A stretch of 64,000 bases of DNA, taken from contig JAODUP010001138.1 in NCBI GenBank assembly GCA_025642065.1, forward strand, positions 1-64,000. Reading direction: 5' to 3'. This document shows positions 49,701 to 62,698 of this stretch, piece after piece. The notes beneath the pieces are model-generated. The model saw nothing but the letters and a program-made list of their open reading frames with translations, was not told where the DNA came from and did not search any database. The DNA is from Paralvinella palmiformis (lineage: Eukaryota; Annelida; Polychaeta; Terebellida; Alvinellidae). Within the stretch, counting starts at the first letter, position 1, and every line of letters begins with the position of its first letter. Both the position numbers and the translations under genes were made by a program.

Positions 49701-50096
49701 CCTCACTCACTCACTCACTCACTCACTCACTCACTCACTCACTCACTCACTCACTCACTCACTCACTCACTCACTCACTCACTCACTCACTCACTCACTC
49801 ACTCACTCACTCACTCACTCACTCACTCACTCACTCACTCACTCACTCACTCACTCACTCACTCACTCACTCACTCACTCACTCACTCACTCACTCACTC
49901 ACTCACTCACTCACTCACTCACTCACTCACTCACTCACTCACTCACTCACTCACTCACTCACTCACTCACTCACTCACTCACTCACTCACTCACTCACTC
50001 ACTCACTCACTCACTCACTCACTCACTCACCACTCACTCACTCACTCACTCACTCACTCACTCACTCAAACACCCACCCACCCACCCACCCACCCA
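49701..50096. repeat. (CTCA)n tetranucleotide array, about 90 units, then (CACC)n
   Basis: One of the purest and longest tetranucleotide arrays in the window: a single base deletion near 50031 and a switch to CACC units at 50069. The 158-codon frame of repeated THSL is a consequence of the repeat. Confidence 0.97.
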
Positions 50097-50820
50097 ATAA
50101 TATCGCATGAGAATCAATTATAAAACTTTCTGTAATTTAAATATTTAAAAACAAAATCAGTTTCTTTGATTAGTCTACATTGTTTTTGTTAGTTATTCCG
50201 AAATAAATGTCGTGCCCATGCACCATCCAAGGTGATACATTATTTTTAATTAGAATTTACCTGTATTCTTCTGGATCGTTTTCTTTGAATATTTCCTTGT
50301 ATTATTATATGATCTAAATTTCCCTTTCTTAAAAATCCCGCTTGTTATATCCTTTTGCAGTTGGCTGTCCTAGGGATGTCTTTCAGTGATTCTCTCGGCA
50401 TTATAATAAAAAAGGAATTTGATTGACAACCCAGCTAATAATATAGCAAAAAAAAGTATTATATTTCCGACCCTATTCCGTGAAACAGGTTTATTACATC
50501 TGTAGGTTCTTATTGTGCTTGAACTACAGCCACAGATGTGAACGCAGTAGTCGTTCCCGTCACCTGTCAGTGTATGAAAACACAGAATAATACCAATTTC
50601 AGGATAACGGCAGGTAATAAGCCAGGTTCCTAACCGAACTGATTGAGTAGTTTCATCCATTAGTCAAGAATTATAATAGTAGAAGAACTTTGATAAAAAG
50701 GCCATTAGGTGATAAATACAAGATGTATTCTATTTCCATTAGGCTGACGGACTAGGCTCTTTCATTAATGAACGATTGTAGAGAGGCTTTCGATAAAGTG
50801 GTCAAAACCTTCAGCATACT
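50097..50820. other. Unique DNA, nothing recognised
   Basis: A 96-codon reverse frame at 50370-50660 lacks known motifs. Confidence 0.35.
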
Positions 50821-50822
50821 AC

Positions 50823-50830
50823 TACTCTCA

Positions 50831-50901
<71 letters not shown>

Positions 50902-51043
50902 ACACCACACACACACACACACACATATACTCTCTCTCTCTCTCTCTGTCTCTCTCTGTGTATGTCTGTCTGTCTCTCTCTCACCTCCCACCCCTCTCTC
51001 TCTTACTTACTCCCCATCCCCCTCTTTCCTCATTATCCCGTTC

Positions 51044-51079
<36 letters not shown>

Positions 51080-51105
51080 CATATCTATCTATCTATCTAT
51101 GTCTA
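50823..51105. repeat. (AC)n, (CT)n, (CTAT)n microsatellite cluster
   Basis: An AC run (50829-50925), CT-rich DNA (50930-51003) and CTAT units (51044-51100). Confidence 0.95.
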
Positions 51106-51765
51106 CCTCTCTCGAACTTAAACACTGACTATTCCCTAGCTTGTCGTATTCAATGTCAATACACTTGTACCACACATGTATTATACACGCACTTCACCCG
51201 TATCATAATTCTAACGTACACCCTCTCCCACCTCATCAATACCACATCAGTTCGTGTCATTCGGACAGAGACGAAGTTTCAGACTCGATTGATGACTGGA
51301 TGATGGATACTTCTATTGACAATCTTCCACGACGTAATGGTTGTTTGACGTCATTATCAACTACACGTTACTAATATGACATAATAATATAATGATCGCT
51401 CGATGAGCGATAAATGGTCGGACATTTAACGGGGAACGTATTCAATAATTAACGTCTTCCCAGCTACCCCCATGAAATCTCTATCGAATATAGTCCATGG
51501 TGAGATAACTTGGACATAGACAATTGGATAATTCCATTAATGGAATGGCTACAATAGTTATATGGGCAGCTTCTACTTACCACGACGATAACACTTATAA
51601 TCGCTGGGAAAAGATGTCACTGTTGAGGCTTTTTTTATTTCCTTCGGATATTAGGAAAGTAATTATTAGGGTGAAAGAGGCTGCCATTATGTCCGGTCCT
51701 GGCCTGCTGCGTTCATGGTGTTTCGCTGTTGTGCTTAAATGGTTATTTGTTCGGAGAAATATTTG
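51106..51765. other. Unique DNA, nothing recognised
   Basis: No gene-like signal. Confidence 0.35.
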
Positions 51766-52108
51766 GCTGTCTGTCTGTCCTTCTGTCCGTTTGTACGTCT
51801 GTCTGTTTATACGTTTGTGTGTTTGTATGTTTGTCTGTCTGCCTGTTTGTCTGTCTGTTTGTATGCCGTTTGTCTGTATGTATATTTGTCTATCTCTCTG
51901 ATTGCCTGTTTGTTTGTATGCCTGTCTGTTTATATGTATGTCTGTTTATACAGCTGTCTGTCACTCTATGTGTGTCTGTCTTTCTGTTTGTATGAGTGCC
52001 TTTCTATCCGTCTGTCTGGCGTTATGTCTGTCTGTATGTCTCTATGTCTGTCAGTCTGTATGTCTGTCTGTCTGTTGTATGTTTGTCTGTCTGTCTGGCT
52101 AGCTTTCC
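51766..52108. repeat. Degenerate (CTGT)n tetranucleotide array
   Basis: TGTC, TGTT and TGTA units over about 340 bp. Cys/Val/Leu-rich frames in all three + frames are spurious. Confidence 0.9.
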
Positions 52109-52579
52109 TTCAGTTTGAAGACAGAACCTAGCTCAACATAACACTGTATTGTTAATCCTTCACGCTACGAAGCTTAAGTTTAGCAATGGCGTAGGTATTC
52201 ACCATTACTTGCTAGATGAATGTCTTGGTCACCTTGACGTAGCGTAACAGATAACTTGTCTTTTGTTATGTAGCACGAGGTTATAGACTCCAGAAATGAC
52301 AATATTCTAGATATCTAGACACAAAGCGGCCAAATATCCGCAACTATCAATATGAAAAGATGTTAACTTCAGTACACAATACAATGAAGGGTAAAACTAA
52401 ACTACTGTGACATGTTAAATATTACATTCATTCGTTGATGATATCTTTTCACCTGTCCAGAGACTCACCTGGAGACTAAATTTACAACTGAACACAACAT
52501 ACGTCAAGTTGTTATTACGAATCCGCTAGTCTAATAAACGGTATATGACAGAGGAACTATCATATTATCGATAATGATG
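52109..52579. other. Unique DNA, nothing recognised
   Basis: No gene-like signal. Confidence 0.35.
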
Positions 52580-52725
52580 ATTCGTGTTTTACGGCCACTT
52601 TTCTGTACATGGTAGGCTAAATGGGCCGAGCGACCTCCAAAGGTAATGAAGCGAAGTCAAAGATGAAACAACCTTCAGAGATGTCCGGGTGGCAGTGATC
52701 TGTGATCCAACACGCTACCGTTAGA
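52580..52725 (-). mobile_element. SINE family 1, copy C
   Basis: Minus strand: GGTAGCGTGTTGGATCACAG, a short gap, then GTTTCATCTTTGACTTCGCT, TCATTACCTTTGGAGGTCGC, TCGGCCCATTTAGCCTACCA and GTGGCCGTAAAACACG. The body matches 6841-7026 closely. The B-box region is eroded. Confidence 0.85.
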
Positions 52726-52751
52726 ATGATATAACTAGTCGTTATATCATT
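52725..52751. repeat. 11-bp inverted repeat beside a SINE end
   Basis: AATGATATAAC / GTTATATCATT around TAGTC, perfectly paired and directly adjacent to the head end of SINE copy C. Confidence 0.85.
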
Positions 52752-54629
52752 TCATAACAGGATAGTTCCTCAGCCATTTACCAGGATGAAGCCATTTAAG
52801 TTTAAATGGGGGTACATTACAGTACGTTGCTAACGACGCAATGTGCTATTTTAATAAAAAGGAATAATTTAAACACGGCTAATTGTTGTGGCTTATATTA
52901 GTTAGATCTAGAATTATAGATATTTAGATATTACCAGATGAACATGTTGGAGTTTATGGAAAGTTAAACTTTCGCTCATTTTGACTATTTCAGTATCACC
53001 CTTTCTATTCTCTCATTACATATCCTCTCTGTGACACCCACACGCGCACACGCACGCACACACGCACGCACACACGCACACCAACTAATCTGTGCAAACG
53101 AAGTAAGATTTATGCGGATGCCAGGTCTTAACTATCCAAGTTTATCATAATTTCAACTATTTGGGAAAAAGTGAACTTTTCGCAACTAAACATTATTCAC
53201 TTGACTTAGATATATTGATATACAAAAAGTCAGACACCATGTTTCCTATATTAATCATTCCTATACGAGATATGGCATTATAACTAATATATATATATAT
53301 CGGAATAATAACCGTCTTGCTGTGTATAACCATTTCTTTATTTCTCTGGAAGGCATCAAAACATATTTACCACATTCACAATATATTTGGATCAAACAGT
53401 ATTTACTTTATAAATGGCATGTTAAAACACTCACATAATGGAATTCTTAAGACATTATAGATACTAATCAGTGATTTACTCAGGTCAAATAATAGTAATA
53501 TAGATAATCTGAAAACAACAAAATTAATACATTATAACAGATTTTCTATTAGCCAATGATAAAATCCACTGTTAAGATAAGATGTGGTTGCAAGTTTATA
53601 TCCTATAGGTAAATAGATTTATTGACATATTGGAGTGGGCCTCGTGTAAAATGTTAATTTCCCACCTGGTGATTGTTGTGCTTCTTTTAGTTCCGCTTTA
53701 AAACAGGTCATTGTACACAACCCCGTCTTTATACAAGACCGAGGACGGGAGTTCATTAGCTCTGTGGTTCTCAAGGTTCTCAGCAGGTAGCTGGTACATT
53801 GATACATTTCTATTATAATGTTTACATCAAATGAAATCAAACAGTCCATTTCTGTTATATCCCCTAGTCGCCCTAATAGAGGACATCCTATAAAGGCAGC
53901 TCGCCAGATGAAACCCTGGAGCCCATCACTAAGTGATGTTTATCATTAATTTCGTTTGACGTAAAAAACGACAACAAAAATAAACACTATTATTGTCAAA
54001 CCGTAAAATGGTTATTGTCTTGTTAATTTTTTTAAATTAAAATATTTGCTTCGATTGATTACTCCAAAATTCCTAATATTGTGTTGATCGTTGGATTTGT
54101 TGAGCAACAAAACTCTTCTGATTTGAAAACGTTTTCTAAATAGGACTCAAATCCGGTTTGTGTTCAGTTATGCCGTACGTACCTCTCTGTCGGTAATGTC
54201 TGGATCGATATTTAGATAAATGGCTTCATGTCGGGTTTCTTTCTGAATCAAGCCATTCCCGATCTTCTAGAAATTCTCTTCCCTTTATCCCCTTCCCTAT
54301 CTCATTCGCTGATGTTCCCTTATTGCTTCCCGTCAATTGTCATCGCCGTATTTCATCTTCAACGATTTTACCAAATCTCCCCCCTCCCGTTAAGTAAGTA
54401 CATACACTTAGTAAACAAACAGGCAATGGATATTCTATATAATAATAATATTGTTTACATAGCGCCAGAAACAGATAACCCTGTTTTGAGGCACTGTACA
54501 GTATTATTTTCTTTGACTCAGACCTGCCATTATAGGCGCAAAGCGTTACTCAAACACATAGCCATCGCGTCCTGTCAGGAACTCATTTTTATGGATGAGT
54601 GAACCAGTCGCCACATGACAATATTGCAG
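52752..54629. other. AT-rich DNA, no gene recognised
   Basis: Contains a short (AC/GCAC)n tract at 53036-53082 and (AT)n at 53287-53300. The 124-codon + frame at 54228-54602 has no recognised domain. Confidence 0.35.
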
Positions 54630-54705
54630 TTCTCGGAGATTCGAACCCGCGACCCTTCGACTACGAGTCCTACGCTCTAACTAACTGTGCTATCACGGAT
54701 CGATC
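54630..54705 (-). mobile_element. tRNA-like sequence, probable SINE head or tRNA pseudogene
   Basis: On the minus strand: GATAGCACAGTTAGTTAGAG (A-box), an anticodon-loop-like CTCGTAG, and GCGGGTTCGAATCTC (a near-consensus B-box). The anticodon stem does not close (TAGGA against TCGAA) and the acceptor arms do not pair, so an intact tRNA gene is unlikely. Confidence 0.6.
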
Positions 54706-55734
54706 TATGACCAAGTGATATATCTTATTCTGCTAATAAGCAACATGTCACGATTCCCATAATTGACACATGATGCTATAAACCTGTTCACTTCTCAACT
54801 TTAAAACCGTCTAGTTATATGCCGCATAATTATGAATTATATTATTTAGAATACACATGATTAAAGATGGATATGATAGAGAGAGGTATGAACCTTAACT
54901 CACCTGTTGGCCTTACAATACAGGGCTGTCAGAAAGGTCAATTATTAGAAAAGAAAATGCTGAAAGCATTGTTCTGATATTACTAGCTGCATACCAGCGT
55001 GGATTAGTTAGATATGCATGTTCAAACAGGATTCAAGTTTATCCACGCAGCTTCATATTGGCAGACCGAGGTTTGAACGGGTGAAGGCTGAGAGGTTATT
55101 TACTCAGAGAGACTCACCCACATGCTGTTAACGTCCTTGGAAGAGGATTGAACGTGATGCTTGTGTGTGTATTGGGGACACAAAACGTGACGAGAATTAT
55201 GCTTGAACGGGTATTGACTGTTGGAAAGTAGTCTTTCGCGGGATGTCCAGCAAATAGCTATGAAAGTTATGTATCATAGCATCCTTACCTTTTCACGACA
55301 AGTGTTTGCTCGTATCAGTCTAAGTGTAGAGGATTAAAAAAACTCTTGCTAGGATAGTCATCTGGAAATATTGAGGGTATAGCTTTGCTGAACCATTCAA
55401 TGTCAGTTGACGCTGAACTGAATTTGGTGGTTCCAAATCGAGTTGGCCTAGCATAGCTTTAGATGAACTCGTGCAACGCTGCACTGGATTTTAAGGTACT
55501 TCTGGTGTTCTGTAGGTGTGCGGTATGAAAATACTGGTGTCGTTAACACTATTCCTTCAGTTCATACGTTACATTGTGGGTATCAGAATAGTGGTTTCTG
55601 TAAGCTTTAGGACCAATTTTCGTTGAGGGAAGTCCACTAGCTTGCCATTTATATGTGCTGTTCGCTGTTATGTCTGTAAAAAGGAATTTCGTAATAAGTC
55701 AGAACATAATAATATCCCAAAGATCTACCTAACT
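54706..55734. other. Unique DNA, nothing recognised
   Basis: AGTCCACTAGCTTGCCATTT at about 55632-55651 recurs in diverged form as AGTCTATTATCTTGCCATTT at 57177-57196, hinting at another dispersed repeat. Confidence 0.4.
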
Positions 55735-55980
55735 GTTGTATAGTTTGATGCCAGTGGCTAGGTTTGCCTTCAAACATTATAGTGAGTTACTTGGTTGCAT
55801 GGAGCTCAATAGATCAAATCCTCCCCCATCTCTGTAGTACGCATAGGTCGGCTTGAAGTGCCTCAGGGTCCTGCAAGTTCCTAATGATAAAGTAGATAAG
55901 GCTATTGGAGATCTCTTTGTCGGGGAGATCCTTGATGATCAACGCAATAATATTACATCAATCAGTGTAACTTGAGCGAC
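55735..55980 (-). pseudogene. Decayed LINE reverse transcriptase fragment (CR1/Jockey-like)
   Basis: On the minus strand the frames read, in order, VAQVTLIDVILL (compare the RT motif V-P-Q-G-T-V-L-x-P-x-L-F), a frameshift, IIKDLPDKEIS (compare INDLP), SLIYFIIRNLQDPEALQADL and CVLQRWGR. This order is the palm of non-LTR retrotransposon RTs of the CR1/Jockey type, in which FADD lies between INDLP and L-x-Y-R. Here the FADD segment is deleted and stops interrupt the frame after QRWG, so the copy is dead. It lies about 3.5 kb upstream of the receptor exons, on the opposite strand. Confidence 0.65.
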
Positions 55981-56103
55981 GTCTAACTTTATTGGAATGG
56001 GGATGGTCTTGATGATTCATCAGAACTTATGTTCGGTGATTAATTAGTCTTAAATGCACCATTATTGGAAATCTATTCATAAGGGTCACCTGTTTAAAGT
56101 TTA

Positions 56104-56445
56104 TTATTATTAATATTATTGTTATTGTTGTTAATATTAGTTGTTGTTGTTGTTGTTGATGATGATAATGATGTAGTATTTGTAGTAGCAGTAGAGGTAG
56201 TTGTAGTAGTAGTAGTTTCAATCGCAGTAGACTTAGTTGTTATAGTAGTAGAGGTGGTAGTTGTAGTACTATTAATTGTAGTACTTGTAACTGTTTTAGT
56301 AGTGGTAGTAGTGGTCAAAGAGTAATAGTAGTAGTAACAGTAGTAGATCTAGTTATAGTAGTAGTAGTAGTAGTAGTTGTTGTTGTTGTTGTGATAGTAG
56401 TACCAGGTGCAGCAGATGTAGTAGAAGTAGTAGTAATAGTTGTTT
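56104..56445. repeat. (TTG)n/(TAG)n trinucleotide array
   Basis: Imperfect TTA, TTG, GAT and TAG triplets. Val-rich and Thr-rich frames here are spurious. Confidence 0.9.
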
Positions 56446-57095
56446 TTGTTAATCTCAACGTTCATTCATCCATATATATTAATCTTTCTCTTGTCACACT
56501 AAACTTATTATACCAAGTTAAGAATATTCTTATTATTTATAATCTTAAGACGAAAGAGTAACAATTAATTTAGAACTACAATTATTAATTTCATTTAATG
56601 CAAATATGTTTCTTCCTCAAGAACGAATAATTCATGAATACCTATTTAAATCAACCCAAATATTGGTAATAAATACCATGTCCTTTAAAATACGTATATT
56701 TACATCTAGGTATACGTACTTATATGTAATTTATATAATAAATATTATTACAATTTGAAAGCCTTTAGATTTGTCGTATCGTTTATATTTCTTTGCCATT
56801 TAATACAAATAGACACATATAATAATATTTTTAATTGGAAGTTTTTGTATTATATCGCGATGTCGTGTTTAATAGTTATAATTAATTGGTAAATGAAATA
56901 TTCTACATTTATATTTTAATATCTTGAGAATACTGAATGGAATATTTTAGAATAAAATTATGATGTTAACGATGAGATATTTTTAAATATTGTAAGAGAG
57001 TGACTGATAAGAAGATTATCAACTGGTTAGATAATAAAAATACGTGCGTGTATATATATGTATGATATATGTGTGTGTGTTTATAAATAAATAAA

Positions 57096-57106
<11 letters not shown>
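56446..57106. other. Very AT-rich DNA, nothing recognised
   Basis: No gene-like signal. Confidence 0.35.

Positions 57107-57153
<47 letters not shown>
57107..57153. repeat. (AT)n microsatellite
   Basis: A dinucleotide run of about 23 units. Confidence 0.95.
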
Positions 57154-57155
<2 letters not shown>

Positions 57156-57490
57156 TTTTGCCAATTCATTTAGGGGAGTCTATTATCTTGCCATTTACGT
57201 GTGCTATTAGTTAAATTATTAGTCGTAATGTATGTATGTCAGAAATAATTTCCTAAAAGGTCAGTAGACAGCAAAATGGCTGGAATACGACATCCCAGAT
57301 TATACTTAGGGTAAAAAGGGGGAAAACTCTAATAAAAATATCACATATGTAAAACTGATCAACTTATATTTATTTTCAATTTTGTCTGATCATTTCACAC
57401 ATTATAAACCTCAACTAATTGTCTAACCCAACTAGACAGATACCGACCATGTTGATATTATGGTGGTATTTTCTTTCATATTTGATTAAT

Positions 57491-57597
57491 CAGACATAAA
57501 TCTGATGATAGTTGTGATATATATATATATACCCCCCCCCACAGACATAAATCTGAATGATAGTTGTGATATATATATATATACCCCCCCCCACAGA
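57491..57597. repeat. Tandem duplication of a ~51-bp AT/poly-C unit
   Basis: Copies start at 57491 and 57542 with CAGACATAAATCTGA. Both carry GATAGTTGTGATATATATAT and end in nine cytosines. They differ by a 1-bp insertion. Confidence 0.9.
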
Positions 57598-57994
57598 CAC
57601 ACACATCACATATCAGCGATTCTATTCATTCCATTCTAACATCAAATTTTTCCAAACATCGATCCGTGTCCCAATCGCTACCCTGCTACCTCTGATATCC
57701 ATAACTCAGCATCCTGATATCCAATTGATGACACAGAGGCAGCCTTAAATGGACGAATCTTGAACTCTCTCCATGACCTTCAATTCACGGAAAGTCTGAC
57801 TCGCCGTGATTTGGTGCCATTGTAATCTTTTGGTTAATAATGAAATATATGCATATGTAACTGGCATTTGATGATAATACATACAAAAATCATTGTCCTT
57901 CGGAGAATATATAATGGGTGACTTGAAGGTCATATATTTCCCTGGAGTCCTATAATGGACAAGTTGAGGATATTTTCCGGCAACGGATTTCTTG
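57598..57994. other. Unique DNA, nothing recognised
   Basis: No gene-like signal. Confidence 0.35.
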
Positions 57995-58164
<170 letters not shown>

Positions 58165-58301
58165 GGTTTAGTCAAGTTTAACATTTCCAGGATATTAATT
58201 AGAATAATACGACGTTTTTTTCATCGAAATAATTCTCTGATAGGATTACCTTCATCCTGAGATACATCCTCAACTTTACGCAAGTTTACTCTACTTTATC
58301 T

Positions 58302-58445
58302 GATGGCTTTGGTATCACAGTGGTTTGGTCAATGTGCGGCAAATCTCCCAACTTGTGGGTTCGAATCTGGCTAATGCCTGTAATTTTAAGATGTTTCTCT
58401 GGAGACCCATTCCTCGGCCACATGTCCAACTTGTGACTAGCGTTA
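58302..58445 (+). mobile_element. SINE family 2, copy 6
   Basis: GGTATCACAGTGGTTTGGTC (A-box), TTGTGGGTTCGAATCTGGCT (B-box), then TAAGATGTTTCTCTGGAGAC, CCATTCCTCGGCCACATGTC. The body 3' half aligns with copies 3 and 4. It lies roughly 1 kb upstream of the first receptor exon seen. Confidence 0.8.
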
Positions 58446-59451
58446 AAATTAAGCCAATCTATCAACGAACAAACATACATATGCATTGTATATACAAACA
58501 AACAAAGAAACAAACAGATAAACACCGATTGTGGTATTATTATGGAAATATTAGTGATATCATCACCTTCAGGATCATCTGTCAAGGTGATGTCACTGAT
58601 GTGATCATCAATGTGATGTCAATCAAAGACTTTATTGCTGATTGCTTTTAACTTTTTAGATTCAAAGGTCATCTATTGAGATACTAACTTTTGACTATGT
58701 TTTGCTCTAAGCTTTCCCCAGTGGAATACACGCATAAATATGTGTACCTGCATGTACATATGTATGCATGTTCATCTATACGTATATGCGGGCGCTCGTA
58801 TGTGCATTAAGTTATATACAACTTAGTCCCTAATTATTGATACGCCTCCTCCAGTAATAAATATAATTATTGTCAAATATATTAAGTTAAAATAATAATC
58901 TTAAATATCGACATTAAAAGATTACCGACATTGAAAGAACATCTCTTGACGGATCTGCAGTAAATAAGATTTACTTTGATTGATGTTAAGAGCTGTCACC
59001 TCCTTTAAGAAATTTAGAATATTGACCTTCAGGTTCACCTTGTCTTTAATCCTAAAAATAGACACGGATGTTGCGATATAGTGAGTTCGTTGGAGGGGGA
59101 GGTATTTAAACAGCAACCATTATTACCCGGTACTTAATAATTTGTATTATTATGTTGATGTTATGTCTGGGTATTTCCATTTCTGACCTGGTTTGAGGTT
59201 CAGAAAAGTTTGTGAATAATCTCAAATAAGCTCAAAACTGACCATGTTTTGAAAGATCTATTTATAGCCTTGAGATTAACAGTTTAGTTCTTTTGTTCTC
59301 CTTTGATGTTATTTCTCTTGTTTCGGTTTCAGTTTCGATACTTAGATAGATGTCTTTAAATATTTTAAATTAGTTTAGTGTTATCAGAGTGTTTAATGAA
59401 CTAGATACGTTCTAATCAAAACCAGTTATTTTCTCATGTTGTACATTTCAG
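58446..59451. other. Presumed receptor intron, 3' part
   Basis: Non-coding AT-rich DNA ending in the acceptor TTGTACATTTCAG. The sequence TTTCGGTTTCAGTT at about 59320-59333 repeats the start of the following exon by chance or duplication and could act as a decoy acceptor. Confidence 0.5.
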
Positions 59452-59830
59452 GGCGTCTCGGTTTCGGTTTCAGTTCTCACGTTGAGCGTTATCTCGGTGG
59501 AACGTTACTACGCCATTGTACACCCGCTGGTGTTCAGGAGTACGACGAAACGCGTTAGGATCATGATTATTATCATCTGGATCATAGCTCTGTGTATCTA
59601 TGCTCCAGAACTATACGCTCTGGGATTGCATAGGCGAATTGACCCTAGCTTGTCTCATCTACTGACCACATGTAAGCCAGTTAATTGGAATTACAACATA
59701 CAAGCAGCGTACACTCTCTGTCTAACCGTGGTACTCTATCTTCTACCCTTCTGTCTGATGGGATACACGTATACTAGGATAGCTCTCTGTCTCTGGAGCA
59801 ATGCAATCCCGACAGAATCGGACAATAACA
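59452..59830 (+). CDS. Orexin/allatotropin receptor-like GPCR, exon with TM3-TM5
   Basis: The exon opens in phase 0 after TTTCAG with GVSVSVSVLTLSVISVERYY, the TM3 end and second loop of orexin and allatotropin receptors (V-S-V-S-V-S-V-L-T-L is diagnostic). The usual D-R-W is E-R-Y here, then AIVHPLVFRSTTKR. TM4 lies at codons about 36-52, the ECL2 cysteine in LTTCKP at 71-76 (partner of the TM3 cysteine in an upstream exon) and TM5 at about 86-107 with the L-P kink. The end IALCLWSNAIP matches the family motif I-x-x-x-L-W-x-x-x-I-P. The donor is A|GTAAGT (phase 1). The receptor would sit in the plasma membrane and couple a neuropeptide to G proteins. The TTG at 59482 is internal, not a start. 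Confidence 0.9.
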
Positions 59831-60439
59831 GTAAGTTGATATAATACCTTGTTTGAATGTGGATCAGTCCATTTTGCCTTCCATGTTGAAAAAGTAGCTA
59901 TACTAGCTATGAATATAGTTGTGTACGGTATGCGATGTGGCTTAATATGAAAAATACAATATTGTGCAAAACTTGAGTTTTCTGCTATTATTATTATATT
60001 GGTGACACAAAGGTGTAACACACTCTGTTGAATTCATATTAGCTAATTAGCGGACAAAATTATATTTTGCAACCCATTACTAATATTACCGACAAAATGT
60101 GCGATTGAGCGATAATAAAGCATTTTGAACGGTTTATCATTTTAAGTACACTAAATAGACAAAATGTACAGATATTATTTAACATAGAGATATTAATATT
60201 ATATATACAACACTGAGCGAGTAAATAAGCTTAATGAATCAATTAAACTAATGTTTTCTAACTCGATGGGTGAAACATCAAAAGTTCTCATGTGTTCACT
60301 CAGTGACAAATGACCTGACTGGTCCCTTAATCTCCGACACCTTTTTGAGAACGATCATTAATATCTACAAATGATTCGACGACAAAGCATTGGATTCAAA
60401 TTATGTTCTATGATTAACAAGACCAAAACAGCCAAAACT

Positions 60440-60522
60440 TCAAAACTTCAAAAGAAAACAATGGAAGTGAAAGATGAAACATCCGTTAGATATAACATTA
60501 TATGGGTTTGAACCCGGGTGGT
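60440..60522 (-). mobile_element. SINE family 1, truncated copy D
   Basis: Minus strand: TACCACCCGGGTTCAAACCC (B-box), then GGATGTTTCATCTTTCACTT. The A-box half is missing exactly where the AC-anchored repeat begins at 60523, suggesting that the repeat inserted into, or recombined with, the SINE. Confidence 0.6.
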
Positions 60523-61072
<550 letters not shown>

Positions 61073-61388
61073 ATGAAATTAGTGTTATATCTCATAAACA
61101 CCATTTATTCACAAAATTACAACGCTTAATCCCTGCAGCCTCATTGGTTAGGCTTGATCACGTTACATAAACACCATTTAAACATATTCGCTGTGACATA
61201 ATTCTACATATATATGTACACAGAGGTGCACAAACATATAGGCATACATAAAGGCTTATACAAACTCGGACGCCACCAAATATTTAGGAAAAACATCCAC
61301 ATTAAAAATCTCATCAAATAATTAAAAATTGGATTTTAAACTCGTGATGACCGGACCTATAAACATGGTTTTATTTGTTCAATTGTAG

Positions 61389-61533
61389 GTTCTCGGCCGC
61401 TGAATCACGTACACAACAAACACAATATACAACAACAACAGGTAGCTAGGAGGAAGGTAGCACAGATGTTGATAGCCGTTGTCATAATGTTTGGTGTCTG
61501 CTATCTTCCCGTACATCTGCTAAATGTATTCAG
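61389..61533 (+). CDS. Orexin/allatotropin receptor-like GPCR, exon with ICL3 end and TM6
   Basis: Starts after TTGTAG with GT, which completes the serine codon left open by the previous exon (A+GT). It then reads SRPLNHVHNKHNIQQQQ, a hydrophilic third intracellular loop, and VARRKVAQMLIAVVIMFGVC, followed by YLPVHLLNVF. The R-R-K-x-A-x-M-L start and the F-x-x-C-Y-L-P kink of TM6 are those of orexin and allatotropin receptors. The exon ends CAG|GTGAGT in phase 2. ICL3 is short and free of acidic clusters. Confidence 0.9.
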
Positions 61534-62658
61534 GTGAGTTGGTTTCTCATAATTAATTGTCAGCTGATTATATATAAAATACGGAGCCCGTGAGTGATGG
61601 TAATTTGTGGTCAAACTCCAGACAAAATATTTTATAGTTATATAAAGAAAATCAGGAATGAATAAATTAAATATTACCCATTGTTGACGAACAAAGTACA
61701 ATTCTAACATTTGTTTAATTACTAATTAATGTAGTAAGATACTTGCATGGTTTCGATTTAATGTCTCTAACGATGATAACACAGATCATAATAATATAAT
61801 ATAACGTAATATATGCGTAGTTTATTAAGTATATTTTAGATAGAGGTATGATTTCTGATATTAATTTATTGACGGTTAGATAGAAATGAAATTGTTGACA
61901 GGTCAAAGTTGACCAGTCAGTGATTTATTGTGCCTTGAACAAGTTTATGTGATATAGAAGAATGTGTACAAGTAAACAAGTGTTCAGTTCTGTCTGACGA
62001 GTATAAGTTTTAACTAAAAATAATAAATGTTATAGTTTATATTTATCGTTCATAATTGTGTGGCTTCTTCGTGGCCTTAACACCGATATTAAACAAAACA
62101 CTCCGCCATCAGAGTTCGACACCTAGTAGGAGTGAGAGAAGAAATGCCATGGAAATGTTCTACGTTCAAGAATTGTCGTCTTAAATTAATGGTATAAACT
62201 TTTATAATCTTAATGTCAAAAGACTGATCTACAAACTTATTTTCCTATGAAAAAACGGAATAATATGAAGTAATAGTTAACTCTATGAGGAAAACATGCA
62301 TTTTATATTTTCATGTAGTCGTACAATGAACTCTTAGCCTCTCGTAATCCACGCTGTTATCTAAGCTAAACACGCTATCCTTTGAGCGATCTTGTTTCAT
62401 ATGGACATCAACGAATTATAAATGGTGACTTGTTTCAGCAAAAACAACAATAATTCAACATTTAATGCTTGTTCCTTAATTAGTAATCTACATTGTTTTT
62501 AAATTCTTGAACAGCTTAATTCTCGTCTGCAGTAGAATATATATTGACGAGAGTCGGTTGAACAGCCCGGAGGAGAAATGCATGGGGAATTTCTCTGTGC
62601 TAACTAAATAACGCTATGTATTTATGTATTTAGCAACGATTAATTAATTAATTAATTA

Positions 62659-62698
<40 letters not shown>

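Noticed and set aside
49647..50123. 158-codon frame of repeated THSL
   Set aside because: Pure (CTCA)n tetranucleotide array with no stop in any frame. No gene context.
54228..54602. 124-codon + frame
   Set aside because: No domain, no signal peptide pattern and low-complexity leucine/serine content. Not supported as coding.
54630..54705. Functional tRNA gene on the minus strand
   Set aside because: Good A and B boxes, but the acceptor and anticodon stems do not pair. It is treated as a SINE head or pseudogene.
59482..59844. Reading the receptor exon as a gene starting at 59482
   Set aside because: The codon there is TTG inside TM3. The frame continues upstream to the splice acceptor at 59451, and the downstream end lies past the donor at 59831.
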